DNA of 64,000 nt. It comes from Paraescarpia echinospica. Taxonomy: Eukaryota; Annelida; Polychaeta; Sabellida; Siboglinidae. The stretch is taken from NCBI GenBank assembly GCA_020002185.1, contig CM034533.1:53215568-53279567 (forward strand). The letters are read 5' to 3'. Made by a program: the position numbers and the translations under genes. Shown here piece by piece: positions 46,489 to 58,340 of this stretch. How positions within the stretch are numbered: the first letter of the stretch is position 1; every line of letters starts with the position of its first letter. The notes under the pieces are model-generated. The model saw only the letters and a list, made by a program, of their open reading frames with translations, was not told the DNA's origin and ran no database searches.

Positions 46489-48236
46489 TTGACCTGGGAT
46501 GTGAGCTCACTGTACATGTCACTGTACAGTGCCCAAAGATCTCCTTTGATTCCGAGTGAATGTAGCTTACATAGCATAGATTTGTACCAGACGACATAAA
46601 ATGCTTTACTAGCGTCTATATATGCCACAAATATAGGGTCTTCAGGTCCATTGCCTCTGATGCAGCCTCTGGAATGAGCAATGCAGTGTTTATACAGATG
46701 AGGCATGGTCACAATATCCACGCTGAAGGCTTATCTTTTGTCAGGATAACAAGGTTCTTCTCGAGCAGTCTGCCAATCATGGATATAACGGTGATGCGGC
46801 AATAGTTATCAGGAAACAGTGCTGATTTCTTTTGCTTAAACATAGGCGTTATCAATCCATGTCTCATCTCTCATGCTTGGTAGAGTATGTCCTCTAACAA
46901 TGCGATTGAGGAGTAAAGTTATAACACTGATGACGCCGGGATCTGTGTGCTTCAGATGTTCTGCAGACATGCCATGAATATCTGGCGATTTATTGTTCTT
47001 CAGTGATCGGAGATCATACTATGACAAATCCAGGGGATGTATTGGTGGTCAAACTGTGAGTTATCCTCTGTCAGCTGTTCAAAATTCACGCATACAGAGT
47101 CCTTATAACCGGCATGATAGTGGGTTTTTTCCTTGGGCGTGGCAAGTTCTTGAAAGTAGTTTGCACACGCTTCCAGTGGGCCATCCTGCGTTACAGTCTC
47201 GCCCATGAACACCATTTCCTGAGGCATGGTCTTCCTAGAGGAGCGTTGTCTGGCGATCATTTTGTAGAACAGACGCTGATCGTTGCGTGCGGCGTCCATG
47301 ATCTCGCCGTAGTTGTCTTGGAGTTGCTTTGCAGCATGTTGTCGTTGTGAGCTGTGTAGTCTGCGTTTTGTTCGCACCATGTCACTGTGCGTAGGGTGGT
47401 GGCGGGACGGTCTTCCTGCCAATTTCCATGATTTGTATGCAATCTTGGACTGCAGCAGCTCTTCTTTTAGGGATGCGTGCCATGGATGCTTTCTCGGTTT
47501 TCGCTCCTTCTGCCTGGACTTCCTTGCAATGGCATGTACGGAGGCTTTGTATAGTAGTTTGTTCACTGCGTCCAACACGTAGTTAGGTCACACGGGTCAG
47601 CTATTGTCTTTACATACTGGCCACTTATATAATTGTTCCATATGTACGTCCTTCCAATGGGTCTTATCAACCACAGGTGTGTGTGAGGGTTGAGTACCAC
47701 AAGGTGCACTGCCTGTGGGGCTACAGTGGTTCAGGTAAACTAACATGGGGGTCATGTGTGGATGTGTTGGCTGCCTTTCTGGATAGGACCCGGACACCAT
47801 TGATGTGCTGCTGCAGTCATTTAGCTGGAGAATATGATCAATTCTGGATAAAGAGCCTTGATATCCATGGAACGTTGGTGTAGTGGTATCATCAGCACAT
47901 ACAAATTCACGGAGTAACATGTCTCGTTTGTGTGGTTTCGGTCGTAGAAGCGAACCATTGAGGGCTCCAAGCCATATTACATCTGAAGTACACGAGTATT
48001 TCATAATCAGTTAATGGACTACATCTAACACCTCTTGATACAGCGCCCCGTGAGAGTTACCGGATGGCATATATGTGTTGATGTCAACAATGTTCCTATT
48101 TAGTTTCAATCTAATGGGCAGAACTCGTTTGCTACCACATTCCAGTGGTTCCACGTAGTTGTCAATATCAGTGTGCCATTAGGCTAGTACTCCGCCATAT
48201 CCTCTGTGTCTATGTGTCATAGGTTTTTTATATATA
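46489..48236 (-). mobile_element. Degraded I-like LINE with endonuclease and RT remnants
   Basis: Read 5' to 3' on the reverse strand: endonuclease pieces RGYGGV, VDINTYMPSGNSHG, an altered LGALN (normally a GDLN-type motif) and SRIDHIL; a linker ORF at 47000-47578; RT pieces KSPDIHGMSAEHLK, ITVISMIGRLLEK and VAYIDASKAF. Several stops and frameshifts are present. The part with the FADD-type motif is missing beyond the TA repeat. Family placement (I or Nimb group) is from the style of the motifs and is tentative. Confidence 0.7.
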
Positions 48237-48716
48237 ATAATAATGGTTTATTACAGAAACTGTGATACATTCCAATCAATTACATACATAGATTGCCATG
48301 GTTTCTGTAATGAGAGTATAAAGCCACGAGTGGCTGATTAGCCCTCACAATACATGTGATACATAGGTAAATTCCATGGTGCAAGATAACAATTTGTGTG
48401 ATTGAAGAAAGAAGAAAAACAGAAACATGAATCACAACAGTACTATTTTCATGAATACTTCATGTAAAATAGCAACAAAGAATGCTATTTATATATGTCA
48501 TTAATATTATGTACTAGCAAAAAATTCTTAAGTTGACGGTTAAACGTTGCTAATGCATAATTACAATCCACTGTTGTCGCCATATAGTTCCATAATTTAA
48601 CACCTACATTACTTTTTGAAATCGGCACATGTAGTAATTCTGCGTTGCGTGTCCTATGTTCGTGTAGTTCGTTATTTCTAATGAACATCCTTGTCATAAC
48701 TGACGGAAACATATTC

Positions 48717-50078
48717 TTAACGATTTTGTACATAAACAGCACAACCGTGTATTCGTAGATTTTTCTTATTGGTAAAATGGACAGCTTCTTGGTCTGTGTG
48801 CGCTCTGTATGGAGCTGACATAATTAACCGAATTGCATACTTTTGCAATTTGAATAAAGAACTAAGATGTGTATTATATGCTCCTCCCCACACTTCGACA
48901 CAATACGTTAGATATGGATATAAAAATGTATAGTATAACGTTACAAGGGATGATCTACTCAGGGTTTTTCTAGCTTTACTTATAATTCCAACGGCTTTGG
49001 CTATTTTATATTTTATATACTGTATATGAAAAGTCCAGGACAAATTAGCATCGATTAAAATTCCTAAGAATTTTGTGTTTTCTACTTGAGTAATTTGTAG
49101 TCCATCAATAAGGATGGCAATTGGATAGGATACCTTTTTATTTACTGATTTGAAGACAATAGAATGTGTTTTACTGATATTTAAAGATAGTTTATTACTC
49201 TTTAACCAAATAACTAATTTTTGCAGTTCATGATTCATCACAGTTTCTAGCTCGCTAAGACTGTTACCATTGACAAAAACAGTTGTATCATCAGCAAATA
49301 TAATAGGAAATAGGATATCTGATACATTAACAATGTCGTTAATATAGATTAAGAATAACAGTGGGCCTATTATTGATCCCTGTGGGACACCACAGCATAT
49401 AGACTGATTGTTCGATTTTATTCCATCAAATGAAACATACTGCGTTCTATTAGACAAATAACTTTCCAGCCAGGCAAGTGCTCTTCCTCTAATGCCGTAA
49501 TGTTCTAGTTTATTAAGTAATATTTTATGGTCAACTGTATCGAAAGCTTTACTGAAGTCCAGAAAAACTCCTAGTAAGTAGTCACCATTATTTATGGCTG
49601 TGGAAATTTTGTCTACTAGTTGCACAAGAGCCATGTTTGCGGAATGCTTCTTCCTAAATCCAAACTGGTAATCATATAAGATGTTATGTTTGTTTATGAA
49701 AGATGTTAATCTGTTGTACATTATTTTTTCTAGAACTTTAGAAAAAACTGGCAAAATCGATATTGGACGGTAATTGTTTACGAGTGTCTTGTCACCGCCT
49801 TTGTATATCGGGATCACTTTTGCTCTTTTCAGGTCGTCTGGAAAAATACCTTTAGTTAACGACAAGTTAATAACATGTGTTAAAGGAAGTAAGAAAGTAT
49901 ATGTTAATTTAACAATATATGGAGTTATTAAGTCCCAACCAGGGCTTGATATTTTTAGATCTCTGATTATAGTTTCTACTTCATTCAGTTCAACTGGGGA
50001 GATAAATATTGTATGGAAGTTTCGATGCTTAATATATATTGACGGGTCAATTCCATCTTTGGTAATCTTTTCAGCCAA
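48717..50078 (-). pseudogene. Reverse transcriptase of the CR1-like LINE
   Basis: 453 codons with all seven RT blocks, including catalytic motifs FLDFSKAFDTV and FADDTTVF. A frameshift separates it from its own C-terminal 85 codons (48485-48742). Active-site residues look intact, but the full polyprotein is broken in several places. Confidence 0.85.
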
Positions 50079-51062
50079 CGATGGTCCAACCTTAACATAA
50101 TAGTTATTGAAGTAATTGGCAATTACCTTTTTATCGGTTATTAATTGATTATTAATAGTTATCTTCGGAGATTGGGGAGGTTTTTAATTTTTATTGATTA
50201 TTTGCTTAATAAGTTGCCATGATTTCAGAAGATTTGATTGATTTTGCTTTAATAACTGTTGATAGTGATTTCTTTCTGCTCTTCTTAAAACCGAGTTAAG
50301 CTTACTGCGGTATGCTTTATAGTTAGTTTCATTAGTAAGGGTGGGTGCTTTTTTGTAGTAGGCGAATAATTTATTTTTAAAATTTATGGAGGTCTTCAGC
50401 CCATGTGATAGCCATGGTTTCCTATTACTGTATTTTTTTGTTTAATCTTTACTTCAGGAAAGCAGTTAAGATAATGCTTACCAAACTGTGAATAGAAAGC
50501 AGCATATGCATTATTTGGGTCATCAAGCTCAGAAGTAACAAGAGACCAGTCAGCATTAGTTAGACTTGTTGTAAACTTTGCTATGTTCTGATCGGTATAA
50601 AACCTCTTAGTTATGTATGTTGTGTTTACATAAGTTGAACAACTATTGTTATCGACATAGAAGACAGGAAAATGATCTGATAAAGCTGTATATATTATAC
50701 CAGAACAGGTTTCTGTGCTATTTATAATTAGGTTATTAGTAAAAATGTTGTCAATAAGTGTGGCAGAAGTAGCAGTTACCCTAGTTGGCTTGCTAATGAG
50801 AGGAATATATGACATTGTATACATACATTCAAGAAATTCTGAGCTAGGTACATGTTTATCCACATTTAGCAGATTGATATTGAAATCACCCATGAGATAA
50901 CACAGGCAATTCTCTTTATGGATATTTTTTTAAATAGCATGCAAGATTGAGGTGAATACGTTTATGTCTTTGTCTGGCGGCCTGTGCACAACTCCTATAA
51001 TAACGTTCCTTTCATATGTAAATATATCTTTGTCCAACTCAATAAATACACACTCTATATCT

Positions 51063-51821
51063 TCATTTACTTTTGTCTAAATCTTCTCTTCGTTTGTAGA
51101 GAAGCGAATCTTTTATGCAGACCGCCACGCCACCACCCTTTTTATTGTTTCTGTAGTTATTTACCATATGGTAACCAGCAATGTTATAAGTATCAACATT
51201 GCTTTCCTGCAGCCACGTTTCAGAGAATCCAAGTATTGAAAAAGAGTGATTGAGATTGGCAAAGTAATTTCCAAATTGTTGGTGGTGGCGAGGCATACTT
51301 CTGATATTGACATGAACAACAGAGAGTGTGGTATCTGTTACACCAATTTGTATGAATGACTTATTAAAGGTATCTTCTATATGGTAATTACACTTATTCA
51401 TGTTTTGAGTGAATTCACAATAGTAATTTGTATCTGGATCAGAGTTAAATAGGATGTCTGTATCTGACTCACTGTTGATTTCAAACGGTACGAAAGCTTT
51501 CTTTTCTAGTTCTTGGAATGAGAAAGAAATATTAACATGCATCCAACTTTCAGATATGGCATCTATAAATTCACAGTCATTGTCGAGATGATTGTATGGA
51601 AAAATGTTAGACATACATTTTATACAATACCAATACTCACAGTAATCTCGAATATTTTGTTTGTTCAATACTGTGATACAATTAACATGATAATACCCTT
51701 TACAGGTAATGCATTGTAGTACAGTGGAGCAACTATGCACTCTCTTTTTACATATTTGGCAAAAGTCTTTATCTCTATCCATTATCGATCGGTGTAAACA
51801 TATGTTCTTGCTGTGATTCAA
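51063..51821 (-). pseudogene. PHD finger and start of endonuclease of the CR1-like LINE
   Basis: 252 codons. Cysteines 21, 24, 37, 40, histidine 45 and cysteines 48, 66, 69 (FCQIC, QCITC, YYHVNC, YCIKC) make a C4HC3 PHD-type zinc finger. A linker of about 100 residues follows, then the endonuclease start from about residue 168. PHD fingers are known from the first ORF of CR1-like elements; here the finger lies in the same frame as the endonuclease. A frameshift ends this ORF. Confidence 0.8.
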
Positions 51822-51830
51822 AGAGTGGTA

Positions 51831-52442
51831 AAAGAATTAGTGAGTAATTCATTGTACGTAACTCGTAGGAATAAAGCAAGGTGGATTTCATTACTATCAA
51901 CATACTTGTATGTTAATTTCACCCATTTGTATTAGAGTAATATAATCATGATCTCCATTAGTAGTGTATGTGCTGCACGATAGACAAATACATATACACG
52001 TTGTGTAAATGATGTCAAATGTCATACCATTAATGGCATACAGCGAGGTTGCTGATTATATTCATCACAACATTTAACAGCGTTCCCGAACTCCGGGAAT
52101 TGTTGATCAACGATGATGTTTCATATGTGAATAACCAGTGTTCTTATAGAAACAGTAAACCACAATCATTCATAGGATCATTTATGTATATATGATTGGT
52201 TTTGATGTTTTCCACGTTGAATGTTCCCAGGACTATGTTATGTGATGTCGGAGCCTCGGTGTTATGTGGAGGCTGGTCAGGTCTAAAAAAACACATGGTT
52301 GTTGTTTGTTTGTTTGTGTGTTGCTGCTAATCGACCCTGGACACGATAGGCTCTTGTGATGGTCCTCGATAACAAGAGGGCCAGGGCCGGAGCAGATGTC
52401 ACGATGAGACTGATCCTGTCCGGGGCCATGTTGATCATCTCG
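51831..52442. other. No gene recognised
   Basis: AT-rich except for a GC-richer patch at 52335-52440 that is open on both strands next to the start of LINE copy 3. Nothing recognised in it. Confidence 0.4.
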
Positions 52443-53095
52443 GCAACATGGGTTTCTAAAAGGGAGGTCCGCTTAATAAATATGTTATGTTTTTTGGAAG
52501 ATATCACTAAGTGGGTAGACGAGGGATCACCAGTAGATATTATCCACTTAGATTTTCAGAAAGCTTTCGACAAAGGGCAACATCAAATATCACTGCTTAA
52601 ACTAAAGGCCCATGACATAGGAAATGGTATAATTAACTGGATAGAAAAATGGCTGATTGACAGAAGACAACGGGTAGTTGTTGATGGGGAGGCTTCAAAC
52701 TGGAAATCAGTTTTGAGTGTGGTACCACAGGGATCAGTACTGGGACCTATATTAGTTTTAATATATATCAACGGGTTGATCGATGATATAACAAACACGG
52801 TGTTGAAATTTGCGGATGATGCAAAAGTGTTTAGAAGGATTAAAAGTGATGGAGATAGATAGCATTTACAAGATGATCTTGACGGGTTGATCAAATGGTC
52901 TGAAAAATGACAGATGTTAAATTTTGGGAAATGTAAATTCCTCCGGTGCTAGTAGCGTGAATATGTTTAAACATAGAATCGACACATATCTCAGAAGGGC
53001 GGGATACACGTAAATAAAAAGGGTTGGACTCTTGATATGCCAAAAGCCTTCCTTGTCCACCTGCCATCTACAGTTAATTCTCTGGGTGGCAATCT
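52443..53095 (+). mobile_element. LINE family A copy 3, truncated with internal deletion
   Basis: Begins at the CAACATGGGTTTCTAAAA block of the RT, keeps motif A (LDFQKAFDK), B (PQGSVLGP) and a changed C motif (FADDAKVF), then jumps from GGGAAATGTAAAT directly to the 3' part near GCTAGTAGCGTGAATATG. About 600 bp is missing there. The 3' hairpin is present at 53067-53093. Several stops; inactive. Confidence 0.88.
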
Positions 53096-53097
53096 TG

Positions 53098-53370
53098 GAC
53101 TTGCGATTTTAGAAATGGCTCCTAAAGCCACAGCCAATAGCCGCTAGTTTCAACTGAGGTGACACGGTTGCCAAATCATTACCCACCACGTTGCCCGTTG
53201 TCTCATATATGTAATAGCAACAATGTGCATTAATATTATGTTCCACTCAGTCAACAGATGGCATCACCGCATCGATATATTTTCCTTGCGATGTGATACA
53301 CAACTATCCGTACGTATTGCTATGTGAGTTTTTTGGACTTTTGGAACTAGTTATTGCAATCATTCCTTAA
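53098..53370 (+). repeat. Dispersed repeat D, copy 2
   Basis: Collinear with 10995-11260 (see that entry). It starts immediately after the LINE copy 3 tail, so the LINE may have inserted at its edge. Confidence 0.55.
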
Positions 53371-53374
53371 CAAT

Positions 53375-54285
53375 CGAGATGGCTATCATTATTAATCTGT
53401 TCATTTACGTTTTTTAAAACCCACCTTCATCTTGTGTTTCTGAAACAACGAAGAGAAACACAAAGCAATGTCACAACACAAGTCTGCTCATTCAAACGGC
53501 ACAACAACTTGTCTGTTTTTACAATATGCCATTAACTGTTTTTTCGTGGCTAAACATATTGAGACAAGGCACCATGCAACAGAAGCCGATGAGGAAGTAA
53601 GACTAGGAATTCGGAAATGCTGGCTGAACTTTATAATAAACGACGGATATTAAAAGGACGTAGTATATTAGTGACATATATAGTTAACATTCACTGTTGT
53701 CATTTTATGCTGTGATTTATTGTGCTGTTTTTTCTTCAACTGCACATTCTGTTTTCTTTTTGTTAAATTATTCTGTTAAATTATTAGAGTGCCAGAGTTT
53801 ACAATGTGAATGCTATGTTTACAATGCGAACATTTTGCGAACTCAACATTCAAAAACCGAAACAGTTTCGGGCTTATTAAACGCAACTTCAACATATTTA
53901 TTCTAGTATTAAAACAGTGTATTAAAATACGAGGAAAGACAGTCTCGGCTTAAATAAGCACACTGATTATTTTGTCACTTACAACGCGGATCTTAGGGAA
54001 TCGAGTCAGAATTGTATGGTACGTACAACATCGACAAATACACCTTTGGCCAATATCACGTGTGGTTTTTAACTACAAAATTTCTCCACACGGCTAGTGA
54101 TCGATACAATATGTATACAATGACATACCTTTAACTTGTATTGCAGAATCGTGTGATTTTTCTGAAAACAAAGACGCAGTTTTAAACAGAGATGATGAAC
54201 TAAAGTACTGAATGTGCACAGTTAATTAAACGTGTCTTCAAATATTCCCTTCACGTTTCTACACCCATTATTTAATCTCCGTCGT
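53375..54285. other. Intron or intergenic, no exon confirmed
   Basis: A near-perfect reverse-strand donor (GTAAGTGAC, 53971-53979) is present, but the sequence before it does not look like a SEA exon and has no phase-compatible acceptor. Confidence 0.4.
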
Positions 54286-54289
54286 CTCT

Positions 54290-54425
54290 GTACTGGACTT
54301 CGATGTGGTGCATTGTCATACGGCAAAGGCGTCGGAACCGACGAGGCTGACCCCACTATTTTGGTGGGGGTGTGGAGGTTGTTGGTGAGCCTCAGCCCCC
54401 CAATATTCACCAGATTCTGACGCAA
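54290..54425 (+). repeat. Dispersed CCCCC/GGCTCACC-rich repeat, copy 2
   Basis: Contains GAGGCTGACCCCACTA, GGTGGGGGTG and GGTGAGCCTCAGCCCCCCAA, as at 28.2-28.4 and 63.1-63.5 kb. Confidence 0.45.
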
Positions 54426-54584
54426 ATGTACGAGATTAGAGAACATGTGAAGACAACGATGTGTGCAACTGTAAGAACGATTAAAACAACAACAGAAACA
54501 GACAACAAAATAGTATTAAATAGTGAAGATATTGTAGATATAAAATAGTACAATTAATGTTATGACAATGTCTAAAACAGCATT

Positions 54585-54811
54585 CATTGTGGTTGTGGTT
54601 GTGGTTGTGGTGGTGGTGGTGATGATGGTGATGATGATGGTGATGATGGTGATGGTGGTGATGATGGTGATGGTGGTGATGGTGGTGATGGTGGTGATGA
54701 TGGTAATGGTGGTGATGATGATGATGGTGATGGTGGTGATGATGGTGATGATGGTGATGATGATGATGGTGATGATGATGGTGGTGATGATGGTGATGAT
54801 GGTGATGGTGG

Positions 54812-54860
<49 letters not shown>

Positions 54861-54950
54861 GGTGGTGATGGTGATGGTGGTGATGATGGTGGTGATGGTG
54901 ATGATGGTGATGATGGTGATGATGATGATGGTGATGATGACAAGTGGTGG
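54585..54950. repeat. (GATGGT/GATGAT)n array
   Basis: Trinucleotides GAT and GGT in mixed order, about 365 bp, beginning about 60 bp inside the intron after gene 2 exon 4. The poly-His, poly-Met and Ser/Pro ORFs across it are artefacts. Confidence 0.95.
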
Positions 54951-55009
54951 TGGCGATGTCGCCCAGAAACATGGTCTAATGTAAACTCGAGACAGCAACG
55001 ACAACTCAC

Positions 55010-55280
55010 TAGCAACGACGACGGCGACGATGGTGACGCTGACGGCGATGAGCGTGAGCAGGAAGACGAGCAAGGCGATGAGGTTACGCTTCGACAAGAA
55101 CGTGTGTTTCATGTACGTTGTGTACGTGTAGACTGTGTAGTCGTCGCTGGTCTCAGAACCACCACCGTTGGCCCACGGGTGGTACTGGTGGGGCCGGCTG
55201 GCGTGCAGTCCGTACGGCAGACCGTGGTTAGGCATACCGTACTTGAAGGCCTGGTGGGCTCCCCCGGGGAACATGCCGTT
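55010..55280 (-). CDS. Gene 2 exon 4: juxtamembrane region and transmembrane segment
   Basis: 271 bp between acceptor CTGTCTGTTTCAG and donor GTGAGT. Phase 0 in, phase 1 out. It codes a Gly/His/Tyr-rich part (GGAHQAFKYGMPNHG, DDYTVYTYTTYM), then KHTFLSKRN followed by LIALLVFLLTLIAVSVTIVA, a clear membrane span. Positive residues lie just before the span and no signal peptide is seen upstream, so the N-terminus should face the cytosol (type II, positive-inside rule). The phase-1 exit matches the phase-1 entry of SEA first-half exons. Confidence 0.85.
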
Positions 55281-55486
55281 CTGAAACAGACAGGGATAGT
55301 GTGCGAATAACTTGTCAATAATGAAAAATTAAGATGTTTGGGCCATGGCTACTAATAAGAACATCAACGCATGTCATGATACTCGAAACTATCGGGAACA
55401 AGAAAAGGATGACAACCAAAAAGCGTATCAACGAACTTCTTTTTCCATATGAGTCCAATGGAGTATTGTCGCTCTGTTAGAAAGGT

Positions 55487-55628
55487 AAGTTCTTAAATAG
55501 CGCAGTATCCAGTCCTTAGGATTGCTCAAAGCACTTTACACTCTGCTACCTGGCAGAATTTTTCAATCGAATACCATCTCGACTTCTCTGAGAAACATTA
55601 AGCCACGCTGCAATTAAAGCGCGAAGAC
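55487..55628 (-). mobile_element. SINE (family S), body and tail
   Basis: The reverse complement reads body GCAGCGTGGCTTAATGTTTC through GTAAAGTGCTTTGAGCAATC to ACTGGATACTGCGCTATTTA. Aligns with the body of the copy at 56.2 kb. Confidence 0.75.
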
Positions 55629-55777
55629 TATTCATTAGAACGACGCCAACAAGAACACCAAAGCAGTCATGGTATTCGAAAATATCGGAGCAGAGGAAAG
55701 GAGGACAATCAAAAGAAACGTATTAACGAACGTCTTCTTCCATAGAAATCCACCCTGGATCATTGTCGCACTGTTGT

Positions 55778-55931
55778 GATTATATACAATATGGTTGAAG
55801 ATTATATACAATGTGGATGAAGATTATATACAATGTGGATGAAGATTATACACAATGTGGCTGAAGATTATATACAATGTGGATGAAGATTATATACAAT
55901 GTGGATGAAGATTATATACAGTGTGGATATA
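55778..55931. repeat. 22-bp tandem repeat, 7 units
   Basis: Unit GATTATATACAATGTGGATGAA with a few substitutions. Confidence 0.95.
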
Positions 55932-56182
55932 CAACATGGATGTGGTACAGGTTAAAATAATTAAAAAAGGTTAACTTCTGTATATAAAACAATGCTACAC
56001 TGAAGTGACTAAAAGGGATAAAAGTGTCTAAACATCCAGCGTGGCCGACCTTCCCTTGAAGGTTGCTTGGGTTGGGAATGTGACTATGCTCCCAGGCAGC
56101 TGGTTCCGTAGGCAGACACCAAACCATCACAAGAGAGGCACAACAGCAGAACAAAGAACGTAGAAAGAATGACTGAAGACTG

Positions 56183-56476
56183 AGCTGGATGTAGTTGACT
56201 GCTCTCAATCGACAGAACCCGGGTTCGAATCCTGTGCTGCCGTGGCAAGTTCGATCACCCTACGTTGTTTCAGTTCACTCAGCTGTATAAATGACCTAGC
56301 TGGCTACAAACAATGGTGGATATTTGTGTACGAATAGCCTTCGCGCGTTAATTGCAGCGTGTATGCTGAACGCTTCCCAGATAAGTCAAGATAGTATTCA
56401 ATTGAACAGGTCTGCCAGGGATATGTAACGCTTTGAGCAGTCTTAAGGACTGGATACTACGCTATATAAGTACTTA
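56183..56476 (+). mobile_element. SINE (family S), most complete copy with tRNA-like head
   Basis: A tRNA-like head with the pol III B-box GGGTTCGAATCC (56219-56230) and a possible A-box region near 56185, a middle part (TTCAGTTCACTCAGCTGTATAAA), body (TTAATTGCAGCGTGTATGC) and tail (GTAACGCTTTGAG, ACTGGATACTACGCTATATA). Total about 290 bp. Too diverged in the head to be a functional tRNA gene. Confidence 0.75.
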
Positions 56477-57039
56477 CCTATACTTTAATTTACTTGCACG
56501 TTTCGACAATGCGATATTGAGACTGACCCACGTCGTCAACAAAGCTAGTAATAGTTTATCTAACATTACAGTGGCGTTCCTAATCACAATCCTTATAATA
56601 GGGTATGAGATGGTTAATATATTATTATTTTGTACGATAAAATATGCACTGCGTAAGAACCATCGCGTGTCTTTTTATTATCTTCAACCGATATCAATTT
56701 CATCGCTAAACAATCTAAATTAGTCGACCTTATTTTAAAGAATCCGTTTTGATTGTAACGTTCCAGTCGCCGAAAGGCGGAATGGAATTACTTGGTGAAG
56801 CAGCACATTTGGAAGAAATGCAAAGGCATTTTCAATGACCCCCAATACACGGTTGGTTCTCTGACCATGTCACACCATGGGTTCAACTTGAGTGTCCATG
56901 CCTTGCAGTGTTATCTAAACATCAAACGGATGTTTCGACAGCGATTCTCCCTGTTTCTGTTTGGATTCGCCACATTGTTAAATTTAATTGAGTTCACACA
57001 TGTGTTTATGCGACAAGGTGGGTTACTGCCCTTATCTTG

Positions 57040-57280
57040 TGCACACAGGCAGGCACGTTCCACTCGACCTAACCAGACCCGACCCGATCAGACCAGACCA
57101 GACCAGACTCACCCCGACTGAGTCATCATTGAAGCCAACATGACATCATAAACACGTAAACTTGAAAACGTGTTACTACGTCAGATCTACACGGACTAGT
57201 CCCGATTACAATCGGGCGTGTGGATACACTATCTGACTAACACCGACCCGACCCGACCAGACTGGTCTGGTTTGGTCGGG
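57040..57280. repeat. GACC-rich repeats with hairpins
   Basis: (GACCA)n-like runs at 57070-57115 and 57243-57262. Between them a hairpin CCCGATT-AC-AATCGGG (57202-57217) is nested within CTACACG...CGTGTGG. Possibly a degraded foldback element. Confidence 0.5.
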
Positions 57281-57419
57281 CGAAAAACCTCAGTGTATCT
57301 CGGTCTTTATGTTTATGGGCAAACCACGCACGCCATATACCTCAATGAGTCTGTCACAACGGACGACGTCATAATCGTTGGTACACCACGTGACAATACT
57401 GATTCAGCAGGGTAATGTG

Positions 57420-58340
57420 ATAATAATGTGGAATATTGTTACGTGTGTAGATATGCAATCACATAAACTGTATGCTAACGTTAGTGAACGGTATATCTTG
57501 TTATCACTGTCCTTAATGTTTTTTCTATAAATATCATGCGTCAATAAGCGTCTCTGACCACCGTTTCTTGATGGTTTCCCGTTGATAATTTATGTTTTCT
57601 TTGTAACGTATTTATCAAACGCTCAATAGGAAAAGTTACATATTTCACCCTTGTTGAAAATTTGATTTGATTCGTTTCAATCTATTTCGTCCACCAAAGA
57701 GACAGGCTGATACGCTGGGTTCAATAATTCAGCTGTTAACATAAATTACTATGTAGATAAAACATTTGTACCTTATTCCATCAAAAACTACAGTAGTCAC
57801 CGACTTGAGCGGCGCTTCCTTCTGCATACTTTGACCGTATAAAAGGGGGGACCGTTGTACAGATCAACACATAGTCAATCAACTACATTCTACATAGGGC
57901 ATACATAAAGTATAATGCATTTATCTGGATGCACTGACACGCAAACCCTGCCGAACACAAATAAAACCTTTATCGTTCCGTGGCCGAAACCTAATATGGC
58001 CGCGATCATTGAGACCACGTGACTCGCAAACGCGAAATGCACCATGTTAAATCATGTTGCCTGGCGAGGGGGTTTCGACCATCAAGTAGCCGTTGCATAG
58101 GGGTACAATGGCCGGAATAGTTGGTCGCATTAGGCAGGTAACCGCTCTAGAGGGACTGTTTTAATTATGAAGCACTTAATGAAACGGTAGTATGACCGCT
58201 ATTGGCGGGTGGCCGTTGGTAAGGGGGAAGCTCAAACATATACGATGACGTCATGATCCACTTCTCTGCTACATCAGGATCGGGAATGCGTTGACGAAAT
58301 ACCCACAAAGTACCTCTGTCCGCAAGTGCGACTGAAGTCG
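57420..58340. other. Intron of gene 2, no exon seen
   Basis: Part of the large intron between exons 3 and 4. No repeat or exon recognised. The 89-codon reverse ORF at 58351-58620 just beyond is of unknown value. Confidence 0.45.

Larger units (their letters stand above)
48239..51830 (-). mobile_element. Nearly complete CR1-like LINE with PHD finger
   Basis: Coding order on the reverse strand: PHD finger, endonuclease (VHVNIRSMP, GFSETWL, GGGVAVCIKDS, MGDFNINLL, SDHFPVFY), RT (VIPIYKGGDK, YRPISILPVFSKVLEK, FLDFSKAFDTVDH, GVPQGSIIGP, FADDTTVFVNG) and a C-terminal region to a stop at about 48485. The 3' end carries AGCCACTCGTGGCT (a small hairpin) and ends AATAAACCATTATTATTATA. Breaks: a frameshift near 51077, an in-frame stop near 50934, another stop near 50185 and frameshifts near 50430 and 48730. 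It abuts the I-like LINE at its 3' end. Confidence 0.9.

Noticed and set aside
53971..54085. Strong reverse-strand donor GTAAGTGAC as the missing SEA 1 exon
   Set aside because: The only open frame before it is Cys/Arg-rich without the SEA pattern or its Trp, and no acceptor gives the needed phase.
54481..54984. Poly-His, poly-Met/Val and Ser/Pro ORFs over the GATGGT array
   Set aside because: Trinucleotide repeat artefacts lying just inside an intron.
56215..56235. tRNA gene suggested by GGGTTCGAATCC
   Set aside because: No cloverleaf can be formed upstream; body and tail show it is a SINE head.
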